From Alphaproteobacteria bacterium (GTDB taxonomy: Bacteria; Pseudomonadota; Alphaproteobacteria; Reyranellales; JAQSWP01), in assembly GCA_029266575.1 (NCBI GenBank), contig JAQSWP010000003.1, positions 1-47,639 on the forward strand: DNA of 47,639 nt, given 5' to 3'. The position numbers and the translations under genes were made by a program. Below are positions 1 to 8,421 of the stretch, one piece after another. Under the pieces are notes generated by a model. It had not been told where the DNA came from and did not search any database. It was given only the letters and a program-made list of their open reading frames with translations. Numbering within the stretch: position 1 is the stretch's first letter; every line of letters begins with the position of its first letter.

Positions 1-185
1 GCAAGCGCATAAGGCACCGCCCGTATTGGGGGCGCGAGCAGAAAATCAAACCCCATGACGGCAGCGCGCTCCATGAGGGCTGTCGTTATCCAGTCGCGAC
101 CGCCCGCTCGCGTCGAATCACCCGGAATCGTTATTCCAAGCAGAGGCCGTTCGCCCTTAAGGAGCGATGAACCGCAATATGGCAT
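1..185 (-). CDS. Luciferase-like flavin monooxygenase, N-terminal part (runs off window)
   Basis: This gene is not in the ORF track because it is cut by the window edge. Reading the minus strand from the ATG at 185 gives 61 open codons to base 1. The translation contains GITIPGDSTRAGGRDW and then MERAAVMGFDFLLAP, which looks like the first strand and helix of a bacterial luciferase-like (LLM) TIM barrel. It lies about 100 bp downstream of another LLM gene on the same strand, with an AT-rich repeat in the gap, so it may have its own promoter. Its ribosome-binding site is weak, so a later ATG (MERAAV) is possible. By family it would use reduced flavin and O2. Substrate unknown. Confidence 0.6.
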   Translation of the reverse strand, partial: MPYCGSSLLKGERPLLGITIPGDSTRAGGRDWITTALMERAAVMGFDFLLAPPIRAVPYAL

Positions 186-210
186 TACAGTAGCCGATGA
201 AGATTGATCT

Positions 211-227
211 AATATTGATATAATATT
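211..227 (-). promoter_or_regulatory. AT-rich operator-like repeat upstream of the partial LLM gene
   Basis: Two AATATT blocks 11 bp apart flank a centre that reads ATTATATCAATATT on the minus strand. This resembles the AATTATATCAATA element at 37747-37760. It lies 26-42 bp upstream of the start at 185, so it could overlap a promoter. Regulator assignment (MocR type) is inference. Confidence 0.4.
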
Positions 228-285
228 GTTCTATTTCGGAGAAACAAGGGAAAAAGCGGCTGTTGCTGCAGTTTCTGTCGTGCGT

Positions 286-1440
286 TTACCACGACCATCC
301 GCGCTCGTGCGGGCTGATCCAAATTCCGGCCTCGGCCAGCAGCGGCATAATCGACAACAGGCTACGGCGAACTTCTTTCGGGCTCCAGATCGGGAAGGAG
401 AAGGCCAGACCGCGACAGCCATATTCGCGGTGCAGGCGCACGATATCGGCAACGACAGTGCGCGGCGAGCCGTGCAGGAGCTGACCGCCACCGCGGCTGC
501 CGACCCGGATCAGCCGGTCGCGCTCGCTCTGAGCGCCCAGCATGCGGCGGAACGTGTCCATGCCGCCCATCAGCTCGGCGGCGAATTCGCGTGCTGCATC
601 GAGATCGACTTTCTCGCGAATACTCGCGCCCAGCGCCTGCGCCTCGTCGTCGCTGTCGCGCACGATCAGGTTTGCATGCATCATGGCCCGGATCGCAGTT
701 TCGGGACGGCCAATGTCGCGGGCAATGGCGTTGACCTTAGACATCTTGCCGGTGACTTCTGCCGCATTCGTGCCGGTAAGGAAAATCCAGTCGGCCTGCT
801 TTGCGGCGAAGTCCAGTCCCGCCGCACTGGCACCGGCGTTGATCATCAGCGGATCGCGCTGCAGCGGCGGCAGCGAGGTAGCGCGGGCATCGACCTTGTA
901 AAAGCGGCCGTCAAAGCCACCCGATTTGCCGGTCCACAGATACTTCAGCGCCTCGATGAAATCCTCCGCCATGGCATAGCGGTCGTCATGGCCGATATTA
1001 GCCATACCAAACATCGCCGCCTCGTTGGGGCTGAAGCCGGTGACGATGTTCATGCCCCAGCGACCGCCGCTCAACTGGTCGAGCATGGCGCCAAGATTGG
1101 CGACCTGTTCGGGGCGGTGATAAGTGGTGTGCACTGTGCTAACCAGGCCGATGCGGCGGGTGGCGCTGGCCAGAGCGGCGCTTAGCAGAGGCGCGTACCA
1201 GAAGGGATCCTGGAATCCCGCCGCCGTGCAGCGCTCGCCGAACGGCGCCCAGCGATCGGCTAAGAAGATGTAGTCCAGCCCCGCCTCCTCGCAGGCCGCG
1301 GCAAGACGACACTGCACTTGCGGATCGAACGGATTGGGATTTCCCGCCGACACTTCGGGCGAGATGACGTGAATGCCGGTTGAGGACGGATAGAAGATGC
1401 CCAGCCTGAGCAGCGAATCTTCGGAGCGACGCATGATCAT
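286..1440 (-). CDS. LLM-class flavin-dependent monooxygenase
   Basis: The product (384 aa) has the luciferase-like TIM-barrel pattern: an N-terminal strand LRLGIFYPSS, GLDYIFLADRW near residue 55, the hallmark DQLSGGRWGMNIVTG near 125-140, INAGAS near 200, and a C-terminal GLAFSFPIW strand. Such enzymes use FMNH2 from a separate reductase to oxygenate sulfonates, sulfones, pyrimidines or amines. The length suits the SsuD/RutA-type groups. It starts 9 bp after the stop of the preceding LLM gene, with AGGGGG upstream of the ATG, so it is the last gene of the ABC-transporter/oxygenase operon. It resembles the product of 40985-42118 in motif order. The substrate cannot be assigned. Confidence 0.85.
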   Translation of the reverse strand: MIMRRSEDSLLRLGIFYPSSTGIHVISPEVSAGNPNPFDPQVQCRLAAACEEAGLDYIFLADRWAPFGERCTAAGFQDPFWYAPLLSAALASATRRIGLVSTVHTTYHRPEQVANLGAMLDQLSGGRWGMNIVTGFSPNEAAMFGMANIGHDDRYAMAEDFIEALKYLWTGKSGGFDGRFYKVDARATSLPPLQRDPLMINAGASAAGLDFAAKQADWIFLTGTNAAEVTGKMSKVNAIARDIGRPETAIRAMMHANLIVRDSDDEAQALGASIREKVDLDAAREFAAELMGGMDTFRRMLGAQSERDRLIRVGSRGGGQLLHGSPRTVVADIVRLHREYGCRGLAFSFPIWSPKEVRRSLLSIMPLLAEAGIWISPHERGWSW

Positions 1441-1449
1441 GGCGGCCCC

Positions 1450-2334
1450 CTATCCGAGCGCCGCGCGCAGCGCCGGCACCAGTCGGTCGCGCAACAGGCT
1501 GCACTCGATGGCGCGCAAGGTCGGCAGGCCAATCGCGAGGCGATCGACACGCCGGTGCCGCAACGCCTCGACGATGGCGCCGGCGACGGTGTCGACATCG
1601 CCGATGGCGCAATCGGCGCGTGGCAGGGCGCGGTATTCGCCGGCAATCGCCTGGGCCTCGGCTTCGGTGCGGCCGAGCACGATGGCGCAGGTCAGCAGCG
1701 ATTCGCGAGCGTCACCATCGCCCGGCGCGTCGCGCCAACCATAGACCACGCCATCGGCTTTCAGCCCACCGGCCGGTGCGGCACGCTCGGCGACGGCGTC
1801 CAGCCACAGTTTCGGCCGCGCACCGACGGGACGCGGACCGACCATGCGGCCGGTCGAGGACAGAAACTTCCCAGCGTGCTCGGCGCGGCCCTGCCAGTGC
1901 TGCAATACGATGTCGAGCAGCTCCTGCGAGCGGGCGGCGATGGTTTGCGGCGACTGGCCGGCGCTGGCCTCGGGCCAGAAGGCTGGATCGGAATCGAGGC
2001 AGAGCCCCCAGCGATGGCTGGACAGGGCCCACAGATTGGCTCCCAGCCGCGCGATATGGGCGGGCTCGAAGGCCCAGGCATTGAGGCGGGTGATGATCTC
2101 TGTTTCGGGTGCAGCGATGCAGAGCGCCGCCGCTCCCCAGGGCACGATGAGCTGCGAGGCGCGGCCCAGATCGGAAGCCGCTTCCGCCGGCCCGCCACCG
2201 ATCAGTAGAAAGTCGCTGCCCATGCCCTCGCGCACCAGTCGGTAAACATCGGCCCCGACATTGTCGATGGCAGCGCCGGCGGTGCCGGCCGCCGGCGGCA
2301 GCTGCGTGCCGTATATGTGGAAGCCGATCTTCAC
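1450..2334 (-). CDS. Divergent, short LLM-family flavin oxidoreductase
   Basis: The chosen GTG start at 2334 (VKIGFHIYG, a typical first barrel strand) lies 16 bp after the preceding stop. The track's longer start would run into the upstream gene. The 294-aa protein shows SSHRWGLCLD at the place of the usual GGRxGxN loop, then PKLWLDAVAE and DGVVYGWRD, and ends with a helix-rich tail. It fits the LLM fold but is shorter and more diverged than its neighbour at 286-1440. It may be a partner subunit (compare LuxA/LuxB), an F420/FMN oxidoreductase, or an independent monooxygenase. Co-transcription with an ABC importer, a DszC-like protein and a second LLM supports a role in oxygenating the imported compound. 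Confidence 0.7.
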   Translation of the reverse strand: MKIGFHIYGTQLPPAAGTAGAAIDNVGADVYRLVREGMGSDFLLIGGGPAEAASDLGRASQLIVPWGAAALCIAAPETEIITRLNAWAFEPAHIARLGANLWALSSHRWGLCLDSDPAFWPEASAGQSPQTIAARSQELLDIVLQHWQGRAEHAGKFLSSTGRMVGPRPVGARPKLWLDAVAERAAPAGGLKADGVVYGWRDAPGDGDARESLLTCAIVLGRTEAEAQAIAGEYRALPRADCAIGDVDTVAGAIVEALRHRRVDRLAIGLPTLRAIECSLLRDRLVPALRAALG

Positions 2335-2350
2335 GCGCCCGCTGCCACGC

Positions 2351-3559
2351 TTAGTCCGCGGCCCGCGCCGCACGTGCCTGATGGTCGGAGCGGGCGAAAT
2401 TGGGATCGTAGTCGATGCCCAGGCAGCCCTTGCCAATGGCGGTCAGGATGCGGTCGATGCTCTCGTGGCGGACATAAGTCTGCAGATCGCGCTGAATGCG
2501 GCCCAGCGGAAACTGCTCCAGGAGCGCCGTGGCGCCGCAGACGCGCACCGCCATCGCCACCGCTTCCATCGAAAGCTGTTCGCCGGCGGCGCGGCAGATA
2601 TTGGAGCGCAAGGCGGCTTCGTCGCGATTGCCCGCGGTCCAGGAGTGCGCCGTCGCCACCAGATGCGCGTCGAGCAGATCGATCGCCACCCGCGCCTGCG
2701 CGATGAGATTCTGCAGCACCGGATCGTCGGCCTTCTTGCGCTGGCGCAGGTAGCCGCAGGCGAATTCGTAGGCCGCCGTCGCGGCACCAAGGAAGCTGGC
2801 CGAGAAATGCGGGATGAATTTTGCCTGCCACAACCGGCCCAGATACTGCTCGGTCGAGAACAGTCGGTAGCGGTCGGCGACGAAGACGTCTTTTAGCCCA
2901 ACCTTGTGGCTCACCGTCGCGCGCATGCCCAGCGAATGCCACCACGATTCGTCGATCGAAATGCCCGGCGAGGCGGCATCGGCCAGAAACCATTGCTGCT
3001 GTTCCAGCGCCGACAGCGTGACGTCTTCGAGGGCGGCAGTGATGACGACATGCGTGGCGCCGCCGGCGCTGGTCGCAAACGCCTTGACGCCATTCAGCAG
3101 CCAGCCGCCATCGACTTTTTTGGCCGTAGTCTGGCCCGACAGGCGCTGGTAGAGGTCCTGAGTATCCTGGCGGATCGGCTCGGAGCCCCAGATGACGAAG
3201 CGCATGTCGCCCGCCACGATCTTCGGATAGAGCTCTTTCTTCAACTCATCGCTGGCGAAATCGTTGACCAGGTCAATGGTGTTGATATGGCCCTCATAGC
3301 AGCGCCCCAGCGACAGATCGCCGGCCGCCACCGCGGAAGTAATGCGCCATTGCGTCAGCGGATCGCCGTTGCTGATGGAGACGCCATGCCCACCATGTGC
3401 CTTCGGCACCGAAGTGGCGAGCAGGCCGGCGGCTTTCAGATCTGCAAAATCCTCGTGCGGGAAGCTGTTGTCTTTGTCGTAGCCGGCGGCGCGCGCGGCG
3501 AACTTCGCCGTCAGCTTGCGGGCCGATGCAATCAATGCGTCGGGCTGTTCACTTTTCAT
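2351..3559 (-). CDS. DszC-like acyl-CoA dehydrogenase-fold protein (candidate flavin monooxygenase)
   Basis: The product (402 aa) has the ACAD fold: VPKAHGGHGVS near residue 50, a substrate/flavin loop IWGSEPIRQD, WLLNGVKAFATSAG, and a C-terminal helical bundle. The usual C-terminal YEGT-type motif is missing; the end reads SIDRILTAIGKGCLGID, as in the DszC/SfnC/HpaH-like branch that uses reduced flavin and O2 instead of dehydrogenating acyl-CoA. The ATG at 3559 is preceded by GGAAGGAG at good spacing; the track start (MGGKVG) lies upstream of that site. It sits between livG and two LLM genes. A true acyl-CoA dehydrogenase is less likely but not excluded. Confidence 0.8.
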   Translation of the reverse strand: MKSEQPDALIASARKLTAKFAARAAGYDKDNSFPHEDFADLKAAGLLATSVPKAHGGHGVSISNGDPLTQWRITSAVAAGDLSLGRCYEGHINTIDLVNDFASDELKKELYPKIVAGDMRFVIWGSEPIRQDTQDLYQRLSGQTTAKKVDGGWLLNGVKAFATSAGGATHVVITAALEDVTLSALEQQQWFLADAASPGISIDESWWHSLGMRATVSHKVGLKDVFVADRYRLFSTEQYLGRLWQAKFIPHFSASFLGAATAAYEFACGYLRQRKKADDPVLQNLIAQARVAIDLLDAHLVATAHSWTAGNRDEAALRSNICRAAGEQLSMEAVAMAVRVCGATALLEQFPLGRIQRDLQTYVRHESIDRILTAIGKGCLGIDYDPNFARSDHQARAARAAD

Positions 3560-3592
3560 GCCGGCTGTACTCCTTCCAACTTTGCCGCCCAA

Positions 3593-4345
<753 letters not shown>

Positions 4346-4370
4346 CGGCGCTCCTTCGCCCCGGGCAAAG

Positions 4371-5252
4371 CTACTTGCTGGCAATTTTTCTCTCCGGGAA
4401 CATGCCGCTCGGCCGCAGCATAATCACCAGGATCATGACCGCGCCGAACAGGATCTGCTGCAGCGCCGCCGCCGCACCTTCGCCAATGTTCATTTCGATC
4501 AGCAGCGCCGGCAGAACCGAGATGACGAAGCCGCCGGCCAGCGCGCCATAAGGATTGCCCATGCCGCCGATCACCACCATGGCCAGGAGCTGGACCGAGG
4601 TATGGATGGTGAAGCTCGAGGGATCGATGAAGCCGATGACGCCGGCGTAGACGCAGCCGGCGACAGCCGCCAGCGAGGCGCCGACGGCGAAGAACGATAC
4701 CTGGATCAGCCGCACCGGCACGCCCAGCGACAAGGCGGCGGCCGGCTCCTCGCGTACCGCCCGCGCGCGCAGGCCGATGTTGCTGCGCAGGATGGCAATC
4801 GCGATCAGCAGCGATACCAGCGCCAGCCCGGCCGTAAGAATGAAGTTCTGCGTCCGTGAGGCGAACTCGTAGGGACCGATGATGGGGGCGGGAATGCCGG
4901 CCAGGCCCTGCACGCCATTGGTGATGCCGGCAGTGTTGATCAGCAAAGTGGTGAAGATCACCTGCAGAGCGAAGGTGCCCATGACCACGAAATTCTCGGG
5001 CAGCAAGGTGATGATGGCGCCGATCGTGATCGAGATCGCCAGCGCGATGAGAATAGCCAACCCAACGGCCGGCAGGAACATTTCGCCGCCGCCCAGCTTG
5101 GTGCCGAGATAGCCGTAGGTGTAGGCGCCGACCGAGAAGAACGCGGCATGGGCGATCGACAGCATGCCGACATAGCCGACCGAGATGTTGTAGGACACCG
5201 ACAGCGAGGCGAAGATCAGCGCGAAGGTGAGAACGGTGATCCAATATTCCAT
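4371..5252 (-). CDS. livM: Branched-chain-type ABC transporter permease (LivM)
   Basis: The true protein starts at MEYWITVLTF (ATG 5252, preceded by AGGGAG); the track ORF carries 161 spurious N-terminal residues read from another frame of livH. The 293-aa product is very hydrophobic with about eight to ten predicted membrane helices. It has the LivM hallmarks YVGMLSIAHAAFF near residue 30 and VVIGGMGNPYGALAGG near 240, the cytoplasmic loop expected to touch the ATPases. It starts 2 bp after the livH stop and is followed 25 bp later by livG. It forms the inner-membrane channel with LivH. Confidence 0.92.
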   Translation of the reverse strand: MEYWITVLTFALIFASLSVSYNISVGYVGMLSIAHAAFFSVGAYTYGYLGTKLGGGEMFLPAVGLAILIALAISITIGAIITLLPENFVVMGTFALQVIFTTLLINTAGITNGVQGLAGIPAPIIGPYEFASRTQNFILTAGLALVSLLIAIAILRSNIGLRARAVREEPAAALSLGVPVRLIQVSFFAVGASLAAVAGCVYAGVIGFIDPSSFTIHTSVQLLAMVVIGGMGNPYGALAGGFVISVLPALLIEMNIGEGAAAALQQILFGAVMILVIMLRPSGMFPERKIASK

Positions 5253-5254
5253 TG

Positions 5255-6202
5255 CTAGCTCCCTGCCGGCTTGGCGGCGGCGCTGGTCGCGGCGAGCGTT
5301 GCGGCGGCGGCGCGCAGCTTGGCGCGACGCTGCATCCAGGGGATGAGAATGCGCGAGACGACGATGCCGCCCATCAGCACCGACTGCAGGATGGTGTCCT
5401 GCCAGCCGCCGCCGATCGAGGCGATGGACTGGGCGTAGATGAAGGCAGCGCCGACCGAGGCGATCCACCACGTCATGATGCCGGCCTTGGGCATGATCAG
5501 CGAGATCAGCGCGCCGTAGAGGACGATCGGGAAGCCGTCGCCGGGCAGGGTCGGATGGCTGAGGATGGCGAGGCTGCCGCCCAGCCCGGCCAACATTCCG
5601 GTGGCGAAGAAGATCTGGAAGCGCACCGAGATCTCGCTGACGCCGACGACGCTGGCGCCTTCGGCGTTCTGGCCCAACGCCACGGCGCTGGCGCCGGTGC
5701 GGGTGCGGCTGAGCCAGAAGGCGAATAGCCCGCAAGCCGCCAGCGACATGGCAGCCTTCAGCAGGTTCCAGGTCAGCACGCGCGATTGGCCGATCTGCGT
5801 CACGCCCAAATCCGGCGGCTGCACGTAAAGCGGCGAGGCGCCGAACCAGATCTGGATCACGTTCTGGATCACGATCAGGATGCCGAGCGAGGTGACGAAC
5901 GGCGCCAAATGGTTGACCTTGCGCTGGCCATAGAGGCCGGTCACCGGCTGGTAGATGAAGCGGTCGATGATCGAGCCGACCAGGCCCGCCAGCACGGCGC
6001 CGATGACGATGCCCAGCGGGATCGGCAAGCCGTTACGCACCGACAGCAGATAGACGCTGTAGCCGCCGACGCTGAACAGCGCGCCGAGCGCCAGATGGAA
6101 GATGTTGGTGGTGCGCGCGATGAAGCCGAAGCCGACGGCGATCAACGCCCATTCAGCGCCGGTGTAGAAGGCCTGGATCAGAATCTCGAGAAAATGCGTC
6201 AT
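5255..6202 (-). CDS. livH: Branched-chain-type ABC transporter permease (LivH)
   Basis: This 315-aa inner-membrane protein starts with MTHFLEILIQAFYTGAEW and has the LivH pattern: GFGFIARTTNIFHLALGALF near residue 25, ALGQNAEGASVVGVS near 180 (ATPase-contact loop), and several further helices, with a charged/alanine-rich tail (RRAKLRAAAATLAATSAAAKPAGS). The tail is longer than usual and probably cytoplasmic. The gene lies 28 bp after livF and abuts livM. GAGGTC precedes the ATG. It pairs with LivM as the permease heterodimer of the importer whose binding protein is encoded at 7050-8213. Confidence 0.92.
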   Translation of the reverse strand: MTHFLEILIQAFYTGAEWALIAVGFGFIARTTNIFHLALGALFSVGGYSVYLLSVRNGLPIPLGIVIGAVLAGLVGSIIDRFIYQPVTGLYGQRKVNHLAPFVTSLGILIVIQNVIQIWFGASPLYVQPPDLGVTQIGQSRVLTWNLLKAAMSLAACGLFAFWLSRTRTGASAVALGQNAEGASVVGVSEISVRFQIFFATGMLAGLGGSLAILSHPTLPGDGFPIVLYGALISLIMPKAGIMTWWIASVGAAFIYAQSIASIGGGWQDTILQSVLMGGIVVSRILIPWMQRRAKLRAAAATLAATSAAAKPAGS

Positions 6203-6230
6203 GACCTCGACACCATGCTCCGGCTTGGGC

Positions 6231-6947
6231 TCAGAAGAGTGACCAAAGCTGCTCCTTGGGGAAGGCGTCCTTCTCGTAGACGCCGATCAGCGAACCGCCC
6301 TTCAGCACCGCGAAGCGATCGCAGGCATTCATCGCCAGCCCGACATTCTGTTCGACCAACACCGTGGTCATGCCCGAAGCCTTCAGCCCCTGCAGGAACT
6401 GCAACAGCGCCGAAACGGCCAGGCCAGACAGGCCGAGCGACGGCTCGTCGACCATCAGCACCGAGGGTCGCGACGCCAGGCCGCGCGAATTGGCGACGAT
6501 CTGCTGCTGCCCGCCGCTCAAGCGACCGACGATTTCGTTCGGCCGCTTGGCCAAGAGTTCCTCGCTGCCCGAAAGCTGCTCCCAGGACTGAGCGGCCTCT
6601 TCGCGGGTGCGGGTGAAAGCGCCCAGCGTCACGTTCTCCTTGATGCTCATCTCGGAAAATAGCGCCCGGCCTTGTGGCACCAGCGCCAGGCCTTTCTTGA
6701 CCCGCGACGGCACCGAGGCAGAAGTAATGTCGGCGCCTTGAAACATCACCTTGCCCTGTGACGCCGGCACCAGGCCGGCGATGCAACGCAGCAGCGTGGT
6801 CTTGCCGGCGCCGTTATGGCCCAGGATGCCAACGGTCTCGCCGCGGTAGAAACGCAGGTCGATGCCGCGCAGGACTTCCCAGCCGCGATAGCCGGCGGAA
6901 AGCTGGCGCACTTCGAGCACGGCTTCCCGCGTTTCCTGCTGACTCAT
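6231..6947 (-). CDS. livF: Branched-chain-type ABC transporter ATP-binding protein (LivF)
   Basis: The 238-aa ATPase shows Walker A GHNGAGKTT, Q-loop ALVPQGRALFSEMS, signature LSGGQQQIVANSRG, Walker B VLMVDEPSLGLS and the LVEQNVGLA switch region. The GHNGAGKTT and VEQN forms are typical of LivF rather than LivG. GGAGAG precedes the ATG at 6947. Upstream, between this gene and the binding-protein gene, is a perfect 16-bp inverted repeat, so livF and later genes are probably expressed below the level of the binding protein. Downstream, livH starts 28 bp after the stop. Confidence 0.93.
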   Translation of the reverse strand: MSQQETREAVLEVRQLSAGYRGWEVLRGIDLRFYRGETVGILGHNGAGKTTLLRCIAGLVPASQGKVMFQGADITSASVPSRVKKGLALVPQGRALFSEMSIKENVTLGAFTRTREEAAQSWEQLSGSEELLAKRPNEIVGRLSGGQQQIVANSRGLASRPSVLMVDEPSLGLSGLAVSALLQFLQGLKASGMTTVLVEQNVGLAMNACDRFAVLKGGSLIGVYEKDAFPKEQLWSLF

Positions 6948-6975
6948 GGCATCGGCTCTCCAGGTGGCGGCACTC

Positions 6976-7013
6976 CCCGCCCTCCCGCTCCGAATCAGGA
7001 GCGGGAGGGCGGG
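6976..7013 (-). terminator. Perfect 16-bp GC hairpin between binding-protein gene and livF
   Basis: CCCGCCCTCCCGCTCC and GGAGCGGGAGGGCGGG are exact reverse complements separated by GAATCA. No T-run follows on the minus strand, so this is more likely an attenuator or a 3'-end stabiliser of the binding-protein mRNA than a full intrinsic terminator. Confidence 0.7.
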
Positions 7014-7049
7014 CGCGCATACGACCGAAGGTTTGTGGTCTTAAGGCCG

Positions 7050-8213
7050 TTAGTCGGCCAGGCTGATACGCTTGGTCTGCGTCGGCTTGCCGTCCTTGAT
7101 CTCGACCAGCATCATCGGTTCGACGATGCGGCCGTCTTTCAGGAAGGTGACGGGGCCGGCGATGGTCGGCAGCGGGCCGCCCTTCTGAGCTTCGACGAAA
7201 TTGACGCCGCTCCAGCCTTTGCCCGCGGCTTTCATCGCCTTGAGCGCCGCGGCGATAATCTGGCCGCCCTGGTAGCCCATGGCGACGTATTGCGACAGCT
7301 CCTTGCCGTGCTTGGCCTTGTAGCCTTCACGCAGAGCCTTGTAGTCGGCGTCGGCGTCATCGAAGGCGAAGCTGGTGTAGAAGGCGCCTTCGATCAGATT
7401 GCCGTTGTTGGTCGAGGCGACGCCGCCCATGTCGCTGATGCCGAAGATCTTTCCCTTGTAGCTGCGGGTGTGCAGCTCGCGCACAACCGGCACGATCTGG
7501 GTGGCGATGGCGATGGGGAACACGGCGTCCGGCTTGGCGGCAAGGGCTGCGGTCACCTGGGCAGCGACATCAGTGCTGCCGGCGGGGATCTGCTCGGAGG
7601 CCACCACTTTGCAGCCCAGGCGCGGACAGACGTCGTTCTCGATCGCCTTGGCCTGCACGACGAAGGCTTCGGAATTCTCGTACAGCAGCGCGATCGTCTT
7701 GACGCCCCGGCGCATCGCTTCCTTGACGATGATTTCGCCCTGGATCGAATAGGCCGGCAGCATCGATGTGAAGAGTGGGCCGAGCTTGGTGACTTCGCCC
7801 TGCGTCACGTTGAACATCGCGACCTGATCGCGATTGGCCTGCGGCGCTGCAGCGATGGCGACGCTGGTATAGGTCAGGTAGATGAGCTGCGCCTCATGGC
7901 GCGAGCGCAGCAGCTGATAGCCTTGGAAGCCGACGCGCGGATCGGCCTGCGAATCGACGTAGACCACGTTGATCTCGGGCAGGCCGGCGGCGGCACGGGT
8001 CTTGGCGTATTCGACCAGATAGCTGTCGAGGCCCTGGCGGATTTCCTCGCCAATGAACCCGGCATTACCGGTCAGCGGCAGCAGGCCGCCAACGGTGAGC
8101 TTGGCGGGAAGGCCTTGCGCCTGCGCGCCCGTCGCTGCCACGCCCAGAGCCAGCGCCAAGCCGCATGTCGCGGTCAGGCCTCGGCCGAATTTCGTCCATA
8201 GCGATTTGATCAT
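7050..8213 (-). CDS. Periplasmic Leu/Ile/Val-type (HAAT) substrate-binding protein
   Basis: The 387-aa product starts with a clear Sec signal peptide (basic MIKSLWTKFGRG, hydrophobic core, AQA|Q-like cleavage near residue 32). The mature part begins KLTVGGLLPLTGNAGFIG, the standard start of type I periplasmic binding proteins of the Peripla_BP_6 family, followed by VVYVDSQADPR and the hinge and second lobe. It binds the ligand for LivFHMG encoded directly downstream. AGGGAACA precedes the ATG. The 208 bp upstream contain a CTAG-centred palindrome and two tandem TATCAA-like elements. The ligand is unknown; homologues bind amino acids, amides, or aromatic and aliphatic acids. Confidence 0.9.
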   Translation of the reverse strand: MIKSLWTKFGRGLTATCGLALALGVAATGAQAQGLPAKLTVGGLLPLTGNAGFIGEEIRQGLDSYLVEYAKTRAAAGLPEINVVYVDSQADPRVGFQGYQLLRSRHEAQLIYLTYTSVAIAAAPQANRDQVAMFNVTQGEVTKLGPLFTSMLPAYSIQGEIIVKEAMRRGVKTIALLYENSEAFVVQAKAIENDVCPRLGCKVVASEQIPAGSTDVAAQVTAALAAKPDAVFPIAIATQIVPVVRELHTRSYKGKIFGISDMGGVASTNNGNLIEGAFYTSFAFDDADADYKALREGYKAKHGKELSQYVAMGYQGGQIIAAALKAMKAAGKGWSGVNFVEAQKGGPLPTIAGPVTFLKDGRIVEPMMLVEIKDGKPTQTKRISLAD

Positions 8214-8282
8214 TGTTCCCTCTCCATGCGCCCGTTTTGCGGTTGGGTCAGCGTTTTGAAAAAATTACCCTAAAAGCGTCCT

Positions 8283-8329
8283 AATTGCCTAGTCAATTTG
8301 CTATAATTTTACATCAATCTGTATCAAAT
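8283..8329. promoter_or_regulatory. Operator cluster upstream of the first binding-protein gene
   Basis: AATTGCCTAGTCAATT (8283-8298) is a 16-bp palindrome with only one mismatched pair. It is followed by TACATCAATC (8310-8319) and TGTATCAAAT (8320-8329), two similar elements exactly 10 bp apart. The palindrome lies 70 bp upstream of the ATG. The first element resembles the CYRG-centred sites of the TetR promoters, the others the TATCAAT family. Binding proteins are inferred only. Confidence 0.5.
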
Positions 8330-8401
8330 TCGGCGGAATTGCCGCCTTTTCGGTGATAACAATTCTGTCACGCGCAACACCATATCCCCAAAACCCACGA
8401 T

Positions 8402-8421
8402 CCGGCCGGAAAGCCGACCGG
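8402..8421 (-). terminator. Hairpin directly after the ACAD stop codon
   Basis: On the minus strand CCGGTCGG-CTTT-CCGGCCGG can form an 8-bp stem with one G-T pair, beginning at the base after the stop TGA. TTTT follows about 9 bases later. It is a plausible intrinsic terminator of the synthetase-ACAD operon, separating it from the importer operon. Confidence 0.45.

Noticed and set aside
226-1185. Long plus-strand ORF (319 aa) opposite the first LLM gene
   Set aside because: It is the antisense frame of the LLM gene, has no recognisable motif, and is rich in Arg/Ala/Gln/His as GC-rich shadow frames are.
8325-8365. GGCGG-AATTG-CCGCC followed by TTTT on the plus strand as a terminator
   Set aside because: No plus-strand gene reads into it, and the 5-bp stem is too short to trust; the hairpin at 8402-8421 on the right strand is preferred.
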